Source: Hermatobates lingyangjiaoensis (taxonomy: Eukaryota; Arthropoda; Insecta; Hemiptera; Hermatobatidae). From it: a DNA stretch of 64,000 bases. The notes under the pieces are model-generated. The model saw only the letters and a list, made by a program, of their open reading frames with translations. It made no database searches and was not told the origin of the DNA. The position numbers were made by a program, and so were the translations under genes. The first letter of the stretch is position 1. Every line of letters begins with the position of its first letter. The stretch covers positions 10,205,001-10,269,000 of the forward strand of contig JAPFBL010000068.1 of the NCBI GenBank assembly GCA_026182355.1, read 5' to 3'. Below are positions 25,954 through 35,880 of the stretch, piece after piece.

Positions 25954-26472
25954 AACCAGTTGCCCCGCATTTCCTTTAGAAGAGCCCCCAATCTCTCAAA
26001 TATTTTTTCCCACCGGGCCGGCAAACTTATTCAGAATCCCCAAAGCAGTGGTGGCCTACAACGTTGTGGACGTCGGAGATGTCTTACCTGTCCCATTGTT
26101 GATTCTGGGTCTTCATTTGAGTCTCTAACTAATCTTAATTCTTACCCTATTCACAGTCCTTCCTCCTGTATCTCCACTGACTGCGTTTACCTCTTGAAAT
26201 GCACCCAATGTGATGCTTTTTACGTTGGTTTAGCATCTACGATGCTGAACCTTCGGATGAATAATCACAGGCTTTCGGTTGGTAAACGCAGCAGTCTCCC
26301 TGTCGCCACTCACGCTAATTCCCACCATCTCAGTTTCAATGATTGTTTCACAGTCCAAGTTCTTAAACAAGTCCCCAGTGATAACAGACAAGTTACTTTA
26401 AAAGCTTCTGAGGAAGCCCACATTTGGCTCCTGGGGGCACGCTCGAAACCTGGCTTGAATTTAAATCGTTAG
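25954..26472 (+). pseudogene. Penelope-like element ORF, C-terminal GIY-YIG endonuclease part (5'-truncated)
   Basis: PLEs encode a reverse transcriptase fused to a GIY-YIG endonuclease that nicks target DNA. Only the C-terminal part survives. The frame opens NQLPRISFRRAPNLSNIF, matching the P.(I/V).(F/Y)RR..NL.(D/N) linker that follows the RT in this family. Counting from the Leu-Pro after it, a Cys cluster (QRCGRRRCLTC, Cys36/41/44) comes next. The nuclease core follows: VYLL (76-79), a CX2C (Cys81/84), FYVG (87-90), Arg99, His103 and Glu152 in EEAHIWLLG. It ends in a normal stop. Missing upstream: the whole reverse transcriptase, replaced by (TA)n. The 170 open codons suggest a fairly recent insertion, but the element cannot mobilise itself. 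Confidence 0.85.
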
Positions 26473-26665
26473 TTTTTTATTTATTTATTTATTTTTTAAT
26501 TTTTTTTTATTTATTATTTTTTTTTTAAAAATTTTTTTTTTATTTTTAATTGTTCTATATATTTTCTTTATTTTTTCTTTTCTTAACCTTATTCTACCTT
26601 TCAAAAACATTTTTTTTTTATTTTTTTATTTTTTTTTTTATTTTTGCTCTCGACTTCCTAGTTCC
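26473..26665 (+). repeat. T-rich 3' untranslated stretch of the PLE
   Basis: Almost pure T with scattered A, running from the endonuclease stop codon toward the terminal repeat. Confidence 0.7.
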
Positions 26666-26689
26666 TTTTTTATTTGTCTCCTTTGCGGC

Positions 26690-26846
26690 AGCACTGCTTT
26701 AGCCCTCACCCAGTGAGTTCTTCAGTTGACTGTCGTCCCTCCGTCAATTCACTTCTTCTCCTGAGGACGACCGCCATTACGGTCGAAATATTGAAAAGTG
26801 AGTCTCTGTTGTGTTTCTGTTTATGTGTCACTGCTTATTTTAATTG

Positions 26847-26850
<4 letters not shown>
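26690..26850 (+). mobile_element. PLE terminal repeat downstream of the endonuclease ORF
   Basis: Contains 'gtcgtccctccgtcaattc', CTGAGGACGACCGCC and 'gtgtttctgtttatgtgtc'. It runs straight into (TA)n. Its position after the ORF and T-rich tract suggests it is the 3' terminal repeat of this same element. Confidence 0.7.
26750..26800 (+). ncRNA. Hammerhead-like motif in a PLE terminal repeat
   Basis: Outer stem I CACTT (26,750-26,754) pairs with AAGTG (26,796-26,800). The core CTGAGGA is at 26,761-26,767, then one extra C. Stem II is GACC/GGTC, then GAA, palindromic ATAT as a minimal stem III, and T as the would-be cleavage base. PLEs are known to carry hammerhead motifs. The extra base before stem II departs from the textbook core. 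Confidence 0.5.

Positions 26851-26888
<38 letters not shown>
26851..26888. repeat. (TA)n microsatellite between inverted PLE ends
   Basis: Pure TA tract separating the plus-strand and minus-strand copies of the same terminus. Confidence 0.95.
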
Positions 26889-26890
<2 letters not shown>

Positions 26891-27047
26891 TGATAAACGA
26901 AAAACGGTCCGGCAGGACAAATAACGATTAAAATAAGCAGTGACACATAAACAGAAACACAACAAAGACTCACTTTTCAATATTTCGACCGTAATGGCGG
27001 TCGTCCTCAGGAGAAGAAGTGAATTGACGGAGGGACGACAGTCAACT

Positions 27048-27050
<3 letters not shown>
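26888..27050 (-). mobile_element. PLE terminus, inverted copy
   Basis: Reverse complement of 26,710-26,845, including the 'ccggaccgttttt' end. It carries the same hammerhead-like motif at 26,971-27,021 (51 bases, same length as the plus copy). Confidence 0.75.

Positions 27051-27051
<1 letters not shown>

Positions 27052-27096
<45 letters not shown>
27052..27096. repeat. (TA)n microsatellite
   Basis: Joins the inverted PLE end to the palindrome that follows. Confidence 0.95.
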
Positions 27097-27097
<1 letters not shown>

Positions 27098-27436
27098 AAA
27101 GTAGACGGCAGCTTCCGCATTTATGACTTTTTTGCTCGTTTTCTCTAGTTTTCTTACTAGTTTTTTCTGGTAGGGAGTGATTTCATGGAGGAGTTGTCCC
27201 AGAGACATCCAAGAAATAATCTTTTAGCTTAATCAATAATATTATATTTTTTTACACTTACAATTACAATCTCCCTACCAGAAAAAACTAGTAAGAATCT
27301 CCCTACCAGAAAAAACTAGTAAGAACTCCCTACCAGAAAAAACTAGTAAGAACTCCCTACCAGAAAAAACTAGTAAGAAAACTAGAGAAAACGAGCAAAA
27401 AAGTCGTAAATGCGGAAGCTGCCGTCTACTTTAATA
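27094..27436. repeat. 84-bp near-perfect palindrome arms enclosing a tandem array
   Basis: 27,094-27,177 and 27,353-27,436 are reverse complements with one mismatch seen in 84. The loop (about 175 bases) includes three extra copies of the arm's inner 27-base end. The outside is TA-rich on both sides. It looks like a further inverted-terminus element of the PLE nest, but I see no hammerhead-like core. Confidence 0.85.
27271..27379 (+). repeat. Four tandem units of 27-28 bases
   Basis: Units begin ctccctacc and end actagtaagaa, at 27,271, 27,299, 27,326 and 27,353. The first has one extra base. The fourth is the start of the palindrome's right arm. Confidence 0.9.
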
Positions 27437-27470
27437 AAATATGTTTACAAGAAAATCTGCTGCCAATATA

Positions 27471-27473
<3 letters not shown>

Positions 27474-27512
<39 letters not shown>

Positions 27513-27541
27513 TATATATATAATAATATATATAATATATA
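27474..27541. repeat. (TA)n with TAA interruptions
   Basis: Imperfect TA tract before the tandem PLE termini. Confidence 0.9.
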
Positions 27542-27555
27542 TAGGGTTGGGTTTT

Positions 27556-27598
27556 GACTCTGACGAAGACCGCTTGTTACGGTTGAAAGATCTTAGTC
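27556..27598 (+). ncRNA. Hammerhead-like motif, copy 1
   Basis: Stem I GACT (27,556-559) pairs with AGTC (27,595-598). CTGACGA is at 27,560-566, extra A at 567, stem II GACCG (568-572) with CGGTT (580-584), GAA 585-587, palindrome AGATCT 588-593, T594 at the cleavage position. All three helices can be drawn. A short palindromic stem III suits pairing of two motifs as a dimer. Confidence 0.55.
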
Positions 27599-27689
27599 TT
27601 GTTTTCCCATTTTCTTATTGTGGTTTGATCATTGATATATATATATACATGTATGAATCAATAATTAAACCACAATTGTTTAGGTTTTT

Positions 27690-27732
27690 GACTCTGACGA
27701 AGACCGCTTGTTACGGTTGAAAGATCTTAGTC
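27690..27732 (+). ncRNA. Hammerhead-like motif, copy 2
   Basis: Same 43-base arrangement as copy 1, 134 bases further on. The core and all stems are preserved. Confidence 0.55.
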
Positions 27733-27779
27733 TTGTTTTCCCATTTTCTTATTGTGGTTTGATCATTGAGGATATGAAA

Positions 27780-28390
27780 TCATAAACGAACAGGTGAGAA
27801 GAACTAACAATCTTAATGATATTGGCTTCTGAAAACAGCACTACAATTATGGAAGTGTGCAACATGGTAGCCAGACAATCAAATGTACTATAACACGATT
27901 AGCCGATAATTTCGCTATTTAAATTAAATATATATTATTTTCAAGACCAAATTAATACATTTTTTGTCCTGTTTGACCAAACTGCTCTTCAACCTAATAA
28001 ATCTTATCTAATGGTACATGGATATGTTGACATAAACTATCAGGGAAAAATAAAATTTAGACTACTCGAAAGGAAATAAATTCTGAATGATGCCATATTG
28101 ATTGGAGTTAAACTTTGCTAATGAAACTCAATTGTTTCATCTACAGGCACCATACGATTCTTCAAATGAAACGTTAATTACTTAAACTAATCCGGCATGA
28201 TGCATTCTGTAAAAGGATGTAACTTTGCACCACTCTTGTAGCATCAGTGCAACTCGGTAGAATAGAATAGAGTTAAAAATATATAAGCATCTCAATTATC
28301 CACCTAATGAGAAACTCAGAAAAAATGATAAAATCACACGTATATAGGAATTTAGTTAAATAACTTTTGCTTCACACATATAATTATATT
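27780..28390. other. Intron sequence next to the F-BAR exon
   Basis: Unique AT-rich DNA with no repeat or ORF of note. Confidence 0.55.
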
Positions 28391-28396
28391 GCTTAC
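28391..28396 (-). promoter_or_regulatory. 5' splice donor of the F-BAR exon
   Basis: The minus-strand bases directly after the exon read gtaagc, close to the metazoan donor consensus. The exon ends CTTAG, so the join is in phase 2. Confidence 0.8.
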
Positions 28397-28512
28397 CTAA
28401 GTTTAGCTGCATACTCCATTTCGATGTTGCATCGGTCTCTGATGAAGTGACCATACTTTTCCAAGAAGTCAATTCCTTTTTGAGTGTGGTTGGACAGATT
28501 ATCATACTGGTC
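28397..28512 (-). CDS. Cip4: Internal exon of a CIP4/TOCA-1/FBP17-family F-BAR adaptor gene
   Basis: CIP4-family proteins bend plasma membrane through an N-terminal F-BAR dimer and link Cdc42 (HR1 region) to WASP and dynamin (SH3) in endocytosis and actin remodelling. Read on the minus strand, this 116-base block translates without stops to DQYDNLSNHTQKGIDFLEKY, continues with GHFIRDRC and ends EMEYAAKL. This aligns with the family start, in which a DQ(F/Y)DNL..HTQ.GI..LEKY core is followed by a basic-acidic helix ending in E.(E/S)YA..L(R). It covers helix 1 and the start of helix 2 of the F-BAR domain. A pyrimidine-rich acceptor ending ttgatttcag precedes it and a donor gtaagc follows. It begins in phase 0 and ends two bases into a codon (AG, presumably Arg). 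A family protein starts with a short peptide ending W just before DQ, so the start codon must lie in an upstream exon at higher coordinates. The orthologue assignment (Cip4 versus another F-BAR subfamily) rests on these 38 residues only. Confidence 0.88.
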
Positions 28513-28530
28513 CTGAAATCAATTACATCA
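28513..28530 (-). promoter_or_regulatory. 3' splice acceptor of the F-BAR exon
   Basis: On the minus strand the sequence just before the exon reads gtaattgatttcag, a standard pyrimidine-leaning tract with a terminal AG. It marks the end of an intron that reaches at least to the window edge at 64,000 unless exon 1 lies inside. Confidence 0.8.
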
Positions 28531-28534
28531 AATT

Positions 28535-30220
28535 TAGGAAAAAAAATCCATTAATAAGCAAATATATATATACATATCAACTAATTCTAACAAAAACTTC
28601 TATTTAATTATTTTTATCGCAAAACTAATGTCGGAATTAGTTAGATATATAATAATAATAGCATTATATGAGATAAAATGAAAACAAGTACACCAAAGTA
28701 ACAGTAAACGAAAAGTACTATCAAAGTACCACCAACACATTTAGTGAGCTCCGAAAACTCCAAAGAACAGGGCTGATTCGAAGCCCTAAGGGTTGCAAAT
28801 CTCACGTTCTTAAGATTTTCACTTAAAGACTAGCCTCATAGTCCAATTGTCTTACATGTTACGTGTTAAATCTTACCATTACATGTTTAAAGTGTTCACC
28901 TAGTTAAATATTTTTAACGTGTGCCTGACGGTGGTCACCAAGGGGTTCAGGTCAGATGATTGGAGCACAATAGTCTTATCTTTCGAAGGAATTTTCCTTA
29001 TTAAATACAATAATATACACAAAATAATCATCTTCTGGTTTTCGACAGTTTCTCAAAACTCAGTTTTCATAGGCATCATGTAAAACACAATGTCGTGTGT
29101 GTAGGTGTGTTTTACTAATTTTTTTTGATTGGGAAAACTATACAAGTTTTAAACAAATTTCATAAAGATATCATATTATTTCATATTATATCTGGTTGTA
29201 TAAGGTGGAGATGATAAGGTTCTTATCTAATGTCATAACTAACCTATTGGTTATATGAAAACCACTTTTACCACTTAACAGAATACTTAATACCTAAGAG
29301 AAAAACTGGTAAACATATTCAGGTAAGGTGATACACAATAAAAACGTTACTTCTGTCATCGTACAATATTTTTCACGTTGATAGATTCTACTGTGTTATA
29401 CACCAGTGATATTTTTTAAACGTTTGTTTTTATACGAGTCTTTCCACCACAGATATAAATGCATTGTACGTTATTGAAACTTTAATAAAGGTACAGACAC
29501 AGGTACGGTGAAGAGACGGTAACCAACTGTGTGTATACACTAATATAGTATATAGTACACTATATTTAATATAGTATATAAAATGGTCAATCGAAAGTCT
29601 TCAAATTTTAATAATTTTTCTATTATCATAGCAGTCGTTTATTACATCTACTGTCAAATTTTTATTATGGTATTTTTGAACTTGTGCCCTATAAATAAAT
29701 ATACAATACCATTACAAGTTGCGGTAAGTAGTTGAAGCTATTTTTTTTTCATTAAATAATTACTCAAGACAGAATGGCGAAATTTGAATTGATTAAATTT
29801 GCGAATACTTTTCTGTATTAAGAGCAAGAATATGCTGTTAGAAATGCTCTAGGTCAAGTCGTTACTGCAAATCAATAGGACTCTTAGCTGAAATGAAGGT
29901 TAAGAAAACCACTACTTCAATGCGCTCATCTGCATTACAACAAAACTGAAAGATACGCATGAAAATGATCCTCCATCACATTGTAATAATCAACAATTCT
30001 TGTTGGAATTGACACTAACAAATCTTATAAGAGTTCGTACAATTCTTTTTTTTTTATATATATGTTGACAATCAGAATTTACGTAGCCTGCAATCTTCAA
30101 TTAACTGATTTCTATTTTAGTTAATGAATGCATTTTACTAAAAGTAGGCTATAATTTGAATAAGTAAATTTGTAACTTACTAATTCAAAATTATGACTTC
30201 GATGAACAAATGTTTTTGAA
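28535..30220. other. Intronic sequence, no gene seen
   Basis: Unique-looking AT-rich DNA. A small palindromic cluster of 'atatagtata' units lies at about 29,540-29,582. Confidence 0.5.
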
Positions 30221-30224
30221 GCTC

Positions 30225-30800
30225 TATTTTGCAATAAGTAAAGTATAGTAATCATAATCTCGAGATTTTGGCAAATTTAAATTAATTGAGGTTTCCCAAA
30301 TCTTTATTTGACGATTTTTCAGTTGTGTGTATGGGCCGGTGGGTGTTTATACAATATTTGTGATCATTCTTCAGGCCACATCGTTTGATGGACAAGTTCA
30401 TATTTTACCATAAACTCTGTCTTACGTAGTGGATGTACCTATTTTTTTATTTTTTTTTTTGCAGAATTACATGATGGGAAAGTCACTTTTTTAACCACAA
30501 TGGGATTTTAGAATTTTTTTCTATTATACCACTGCTTCTAGACTGTTGAAATTTCGGTATTGTTATACAACTCTCAAAAGCTATAATTCACGAAAACCAC
30601 AGATAATCAAAACAGGAAAGGTATTTTTTACAATAAAATATAAGATTTTTGTCTCATGATTGATTTTGACAGATTGTAAAAGATTACAAGACGAAAGAGA
30701 TCACCACTTGACAGTAGAGTAATGGTACAGTTTATGATTTCAGAAACTGCTTTTCTTGCGCTAATCGGATAAGCATAGACCATTGAAATTAAGGCGCTTG
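30225..30800 (+). repeat. Module A copy of the A/B repeat
   Basis: Shares 'gaggtttcccaaat', 'cacatcgtttgatgga', 'catgatgggaaagtcac' and 'gaaatttcgg' landmarks with the other A copies. It is diverged after about 30,700. Confidence 0.7.
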
Positions 30801-31267
30801 ACAGTAGTTTAGCTAATCAGAGTAATTTGAGCTACGAAGACTAAAATAAAGAATACGACAATATTTTTGCAAATAAATTGTTTCGTTATACAGAATATCC
30901 CCCGTAGTGAGTCATAACTGCCAATATGCTAATGCCAAACAAACGTTCTATTTAAATTGCAATACTAAAACTCCTTAATTAAATGCATTTCATATTAACT
31001 GAGGATAAAAGAGCGAACTTATAAAAGAAGGAAAGTGAAAAATGTCAAATTTGAGGAGGCAGGAAGAATAAGGAATTCCACTGAGCACACTGCCGGCTGC
31101 GTGAACAGAATTCATCTAGACAATGGGCTTTTACATGAAGACTCTTGTGTGCACTTGAAATGCGTCTGTAGCAGCGTAGCAAAAGCATGTCCTTGGAACA
31201 GCGGTGGCCGCCCACCTTTCACACAATTAATAAACCAATTACCTGAGATCAATTATTTATAAAAAAT

Positions 31268-31915
31268 CTGGAGTGGCCTACCTCAATTTTACTATAAGGA
31301 AACTTATTATCAAACTTCCTGGGTATATGATATATAATTATAATTATCCCATTTAGACATAATATAAATATCTAAATGGGAGAGGTTTATTAGTCTTTCA
31401 TTCCTGGAGTTAGTACAGCTAGTGAATGATCCACTTATCAATATATATGCTTATTTTTGTAACAACAGCAGTAATAACATTTTTGAAAAGCGAAAGTGTA
31501 GATTTATGAAATAATCCCTTACAGGAGAACATGACTTTTCTTCCAATAGCCAGTGGATGTCTTACATAGTTTACCTGACCTCCTTCTACACTGAATATTC
31601 AAGACAAATTTTCCCATTTAAAACTTGAAAATATGCATATTTTGTCTGAAAAATGTTAGAAACATCTAAGAAAAAAAGTCGTTTTAAGATAATTTTTAAT
31701 TTAAGATGTAGGATAATTACATTTATTATTCTTCAAAGAATGTTTTCAATTTTGAATTATGTTTTACATTTTTGGCCTTTTACACAATTATTATATTGAG
31801 AATTTTATGACTTCCTAGTATTTAATAAAATTACTTTTCTTTCCCTTTGTCAAAATCATACATATATATACCAATTTACTCTGAGCAAGTGTTATCTTTT
31901 TCCCGCCTGCTGTTC
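31268..31915 (-). repeat. Module B copy, reverse, truncated
   Basis: Opens with the terminal 'ggagtggcctacctcaa' and 'attatcaaac', then the hairpin tcccatttaga/tctaaatggga (31,347-31,381). It follows the module B landmarks to 'ctctgagcaagtg'. The remainder is missing. Confidence 0.7.
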
Positions 31916-32161
31916 GCTGTTATAAGGTTACTGTATCACTGGAGTGCCAAGAACAAACGCGTTATCAATTTTCTGAAATTCTGTAAAAATTACATTTTCG
32001 AGGCAATCATATAATTATGAACCAAAACTCGTTCATGAAATAAGTAAGTGGTATCTAACATAAATCTCATTAAAAACATTTTCAAAACAACATGCTCATC
32101 CGAAATGAACCTTGCAGATCAGTGTTCTCCACACTTTTCCATGCAGTGCACTGCTTTAGGT

Positions 32162-32881
32162 CAGTGTTTTTCAACCTTTACCGATCCAAGGCAAATTTTT
32201 TTTGCTGAAAATATCTCGCGGCACACCGTGTTTAAAATGTGGAAAAAAAAGCTTATATAACCAATGCAAGTATTATATTGCTGATATAAGCTTTTATTAA
32301 CATAGAACAATGACGCTGAATGGAATTATACTACTTTTGAATAAGAATTAAATGAACAAAAAAAAGCATTTTATAAACTTTCACTTTTGTGGAGTCCGAA
32401 GGGGAAAAATGACATCTTCTCCTAAAAGTTTCATTATCATCTCACACATCGCAGTAGTATTAGCATCATGTGCTTAATGGTGAGTGGGAACATTTCAAGA
32501 TTGCTACATTCCACATGCTGATGTAAGAGTTGCACCTTTAACGGAACCCGTTTAGTTTATTATACTGTACTTGTAAGCAGGTTTTCATTTTGACATGACA
32601 TTTGTGTGTTCAGTTCATTCAGATGATGAAAAATATCATTTTCCCTCTTCAAAAACTTATCGATCACTTTCACCGTCGACAACCATACCTGCCGCTGCAT
32701 CCATCCGTCACTATTTCGCTTGTCTCCAAGCACAAATCAATTGGCTTACAACTGCTGCCACCTACCAGTATGGAAGATACTACATGAGTACTCTGCAAGG
32801 AGCTAGATTGCACAAGCACACAAATGGGATAATTTCCCACAGAACACCAGAGTTCCGCGGCACAGTGGTTGAAAAACACTG
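32162..32881. mobile_element. 720-bp nonautonomous hAT-like element
   Basis: Ends cagtgtttttcaacc and ggttgaaaaacactg are perfect 15-base inverted repeats. The flanking octamers are ctttaggt (32,154-32,161) and ctttaggg (32,882-32,889), an 8-base target duplication with one change. The CAGTG ends and 8-base duplication are hAT hallmarks. The subterminal 'gcggcac' is also repeated at both ends. No transposase is present. Confidence 0.85.
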
Positions 32882-33099
32882 CTTTAGGGAATAAACACAA
32901 CCAGCCAAACTTCTCTTTACACGACAAAATACATGTGACGTAATTTGTAAAACTTGGGATGGCTTAAGTAAAAGACTCATTTTTTACAATAAAAATAAAT
33001 GAAAGAACCCTCTTCGTTAGTTTAGCACATCTTTTTAATAATAATAGTTAAATGCGAAGTAGTTTTAATTAATACAAGCTTTATATATCACACATCTTT

Positions 33100-33139
33100 G
33101 TGATCCACCAGGGATCAGCACCTACAGGTTGAAAAACAA
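33100..33139 (-). mobile_element. Solitary hAT-like end
   Basis: Ends ggttgaaaaacaatg and, read inward, shares ...tttttcaacct...gatcc with the left end of the 720-bp element. I could not place its partner end with confidence. A candidate start near 32,119 does not give matching flanks. Confidence 0.4.
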
Positions 33140-33148
33140 TGATCTAGA

Positions 33149-33720
33149 CAGGAGTGTAAAACTGAACTGGTCCGACAAATGGTCGACTCCTGCTCGCGCC
33201 GTGAATTATAAAAAACTGTAAAATTAATGACGATTCCGGCGCTGACTGTTGACACTTGATTCTAATGTAATGGACAGTGTCTAGAACCCAGTTAATAATA
33301 ATTTACACTATTACAAGGAAGAATCTTGTCTTCTCAGTGTTCTAAACTTCCAGCGTTCACCAATCTATTGTAAAATATGGTATTTAGCTTTTTTCCTGAC
33401 TCTTGGAAAATTCTTTACTTAAGAGGAATGTTATGTTCTTTCGGTTGAGGACACCTATTAATTCTGTAATTCCGTCAGTAGCGACTGCAGCTATACAGTA
33501 GACATTTGCAGATATATATCAGCAGGTCATGCAGCAGTATTTTAAAATTTCTACTGCATGTTTGTAAAAGGAATAAGGATCATTTCAAGCGGTCTATTTT
33601 GCAGTAAAAGTGAATATGGTTTGAGATTATCATCAAGTACAGTTTATTTCACTTTTTACTAATCCTGCCTACTTGGAATCGAATGGGTCAGTATGCGGCC
33701 CTTATGGATTTAGAACCCTG
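33149..33720. mobile_element. 572-bp hAT-like element with degenerate ends
   Basis: The left end CAGGAGTGTAAAA and the right end in reverse CAGGGTTCTAAATCC are imperfect inverted repeats. Just inside the right end is 'tgcggccctta', a common hAT subterminal feature. The flanks are gatctaga and atctagga, a probable 8-base duplication with one shift. Noncoding. Confidence 0.65.
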
Positions 33721-33724
33721 ATCT

Positions 33725-35640
33725 AGGAGTTCACATAGATAGGAAATTTAGATTGAAAAACAATATAATCCCCAAAATCGTTTAATAATAAAACGTGGAA
33801 TATAATGAACAAAATAACTCAAGTACACATTTCACCATTTAATTGTCAGAAGTTACAACATGCTTCTATATCCTACACAAAATCAAGGTTTTTTTCTTTA
33901 CTAATTGATAAACACTTTTCTGAAATAACAATTAGGGAACATTGTAACCAAATTCAATATACAATCTTATTTGGAGAAGAATATCTGAAAAGAAGAAATG
34001 TGGAAGTAAGAAAAAGAAGACATGACTCAACCCTGTACTGGACATTGGGACATCTTGACAGGGGCAAATTCATCGACCAAGTATTGCAAATGGGAGTCGG
34101 AGGACGTTGCGACACAAACAAGTTTCCCAGCCTCCACGACACTAGCTGACTACAGCCGCCTCAGAGCACAGACTGCGGTCACCTTAAATCTAGTGTTCAT
34201 GTTCATCTTCAGAAATGGAAACTGCTAAGACTGGCCAAAGATAGAATCGTGTCATCCTGTTTAAATCAATTTTATATTTAGAAATACGTTTTAAATAATG
34301 ACCAAGCAAATTATACTCTTCATGAGTGAGTTTTATGTAGCAAAACTACAGTTTTAAAATGGTGCTCGAGCGTGGTATATTCCCACAATCAAGCACTATT
34401 TTTAATTCCTTACATATTCCATCTCACTAGATTTTCTCTCATGCCAATATAAACCGCTTATACAAATTATCTTCAGTGATCAGAGTCTTTCAGTTTTAGA
34501 ATTCTACAAATAAGACCAGTTAGAACATCATCTTGCCACAATGCATCAATAGGAAATATTCAATCCTCGCGTACAGCGGTTTAGATTAGTTGCCAATAAT
34601 TTGAACTTTGAACCAGTATCTCAGATTACAAGCAATTCATTCATTGAACACTCATGCTAAATGCACCGTAAAATATTCAAAGAATACTGGAAGACATCTA
34701 CAATGACTATCCACCATAAACAGGCATGCTGATGTCACATATGTTAAATAATTTCGCTTATAAAGATTACTAACGAAACAAATCATATACTCATTTCAGT
34801 TTATCAATAAACTATACCGGTTGACAACTGACTCCAATGAATTTGGTTAGAAAACTACATTTGACATACAATAAAAGGGATACTATAACCATATTATAGT
34901 TACATCAATAGGCCTACTTGAAATGACTTATTAATTTATGTAGGATACGTACGCGAAACATAAAAACTCAGATTTCTTTATAATTGGCATTTTTGCCGTA
35001 TTTTTCATCATTTTACCTTAGTGTACTACCAATGAACCAAATTATTTAAAGTTAGCATCGGTCCTCCTTCAAGAGCTAAATATGGATGACAGCAACGTTT
35101 GACTTTTACAAGTTATAAGCGATAAATATATAAAAATAGTGGATAATATATTGTCAGATTACAATTTTTTACAACAAATGACTTCAGGGTCAAATGACTT
35201 GAAAGCATGCATTCACACACAAATCTTATTTTCTACAACTTTAATTCGAAACATTTCTCTGCTAGAGAAATCCAAATCCAACATCAAAGTGTTGGAATTT
35301 TTTTTACAATTTTTAAAAATTTTAGAACAATATAAAAGAGTAAATTAGGTGTTTGCTATTTGCTTACATTTTGACCCGACAGTGGCGGAGTTTTACTCGT
35401 ATTTGTCACCTTAACAAGCAGTTAGTTAAATATTAATCTTTCTCACTTTAAGATCTGATGATGTTTCATTCATTTGGAACTATTTCCATTGGCGGAATTA
35501 AAATCGTAACTTATTAATAATAATTTTTAAAAATGATTCATTCTAAATGAATACGTATAGCAATATATTGCTAAATGAATATATATAGCAATATACATTC
35601 AATAAATAAGTAACAAAATAGGAATATTAGTACTTTAAAC
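33725..35640. other. Intronic sequence, no gene seen
   Basis: Includes a 114-codon ORF (33,805-34,149) with no family resemblance and overlapped by equally long ORFs in other frames. I treat it as chance. Confidence 0.45.
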
Positions 35641-35880
35641 AAAAAAAAAGTGTGAAAATAATGTTATTTTCACCCACGCTAAACTTTTTCTTAGTTTAGC
35701 ACTACTCTACCACTTAGTTGTACCACAGACTGTACGTAGTTAATGCCTGAAGAAGAACACTACGTGTTCGAAACGCGTTGTTTATACGATTAAATTTTTA
35801 TATGTGGAGACTATTTCATTAGTTTTTTACCCTACAATGAGTAAATACCACATAATAACTGATTGCACTACGTTAGAACT
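35640..35880 (+). mobile_element. Single PLE terminus (family with gaacac...gtgttc core)
   Basis: Same family as the inverted pair at 2,738-2,988, sharing the core and the tail 'taaataccaca(t)aataac'. It begins with a 'gtgaaaataatgttattttcac' hairpin. Confidence 0.65.
35747..35780 (+). ncRNA. Hammerhead-like core
   Basis: CTGAAGA, extra A, stem II GAACAC/GTGTTC (6 bp, 3-base loop), GAA, palindrome ACGCGT, T. Stem I is weak here, with at most a G-C and a G-T pair. Confidence 0.45.

Larger units (their letters stand above)
27545..27775 (+). mobile_element. Two tandem PLE termini (134-base period)
   Basis: Two nearly identical copies, with cores at 27,560 and 27,694, separated by a short (TA)n and 'attaaaccacaattgttt'. 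Each ends 'attgtggtttgatcattga'. Tandem terminal repeats are a common PLE arrangement. Confidence 0.7.

Noticed and set aside
27271..27379. Regular 27-base repeats resembling a small CRISPR-like array
   Set aside because: The units are directly adjacent with no spacers and form part of a palindrome in a eukaryotic transposon nest.
33805..34149. 114-codon ORF
   Set aside because: Ordinary random composition, overlapped on both strands by other ORFs, with no family motif.
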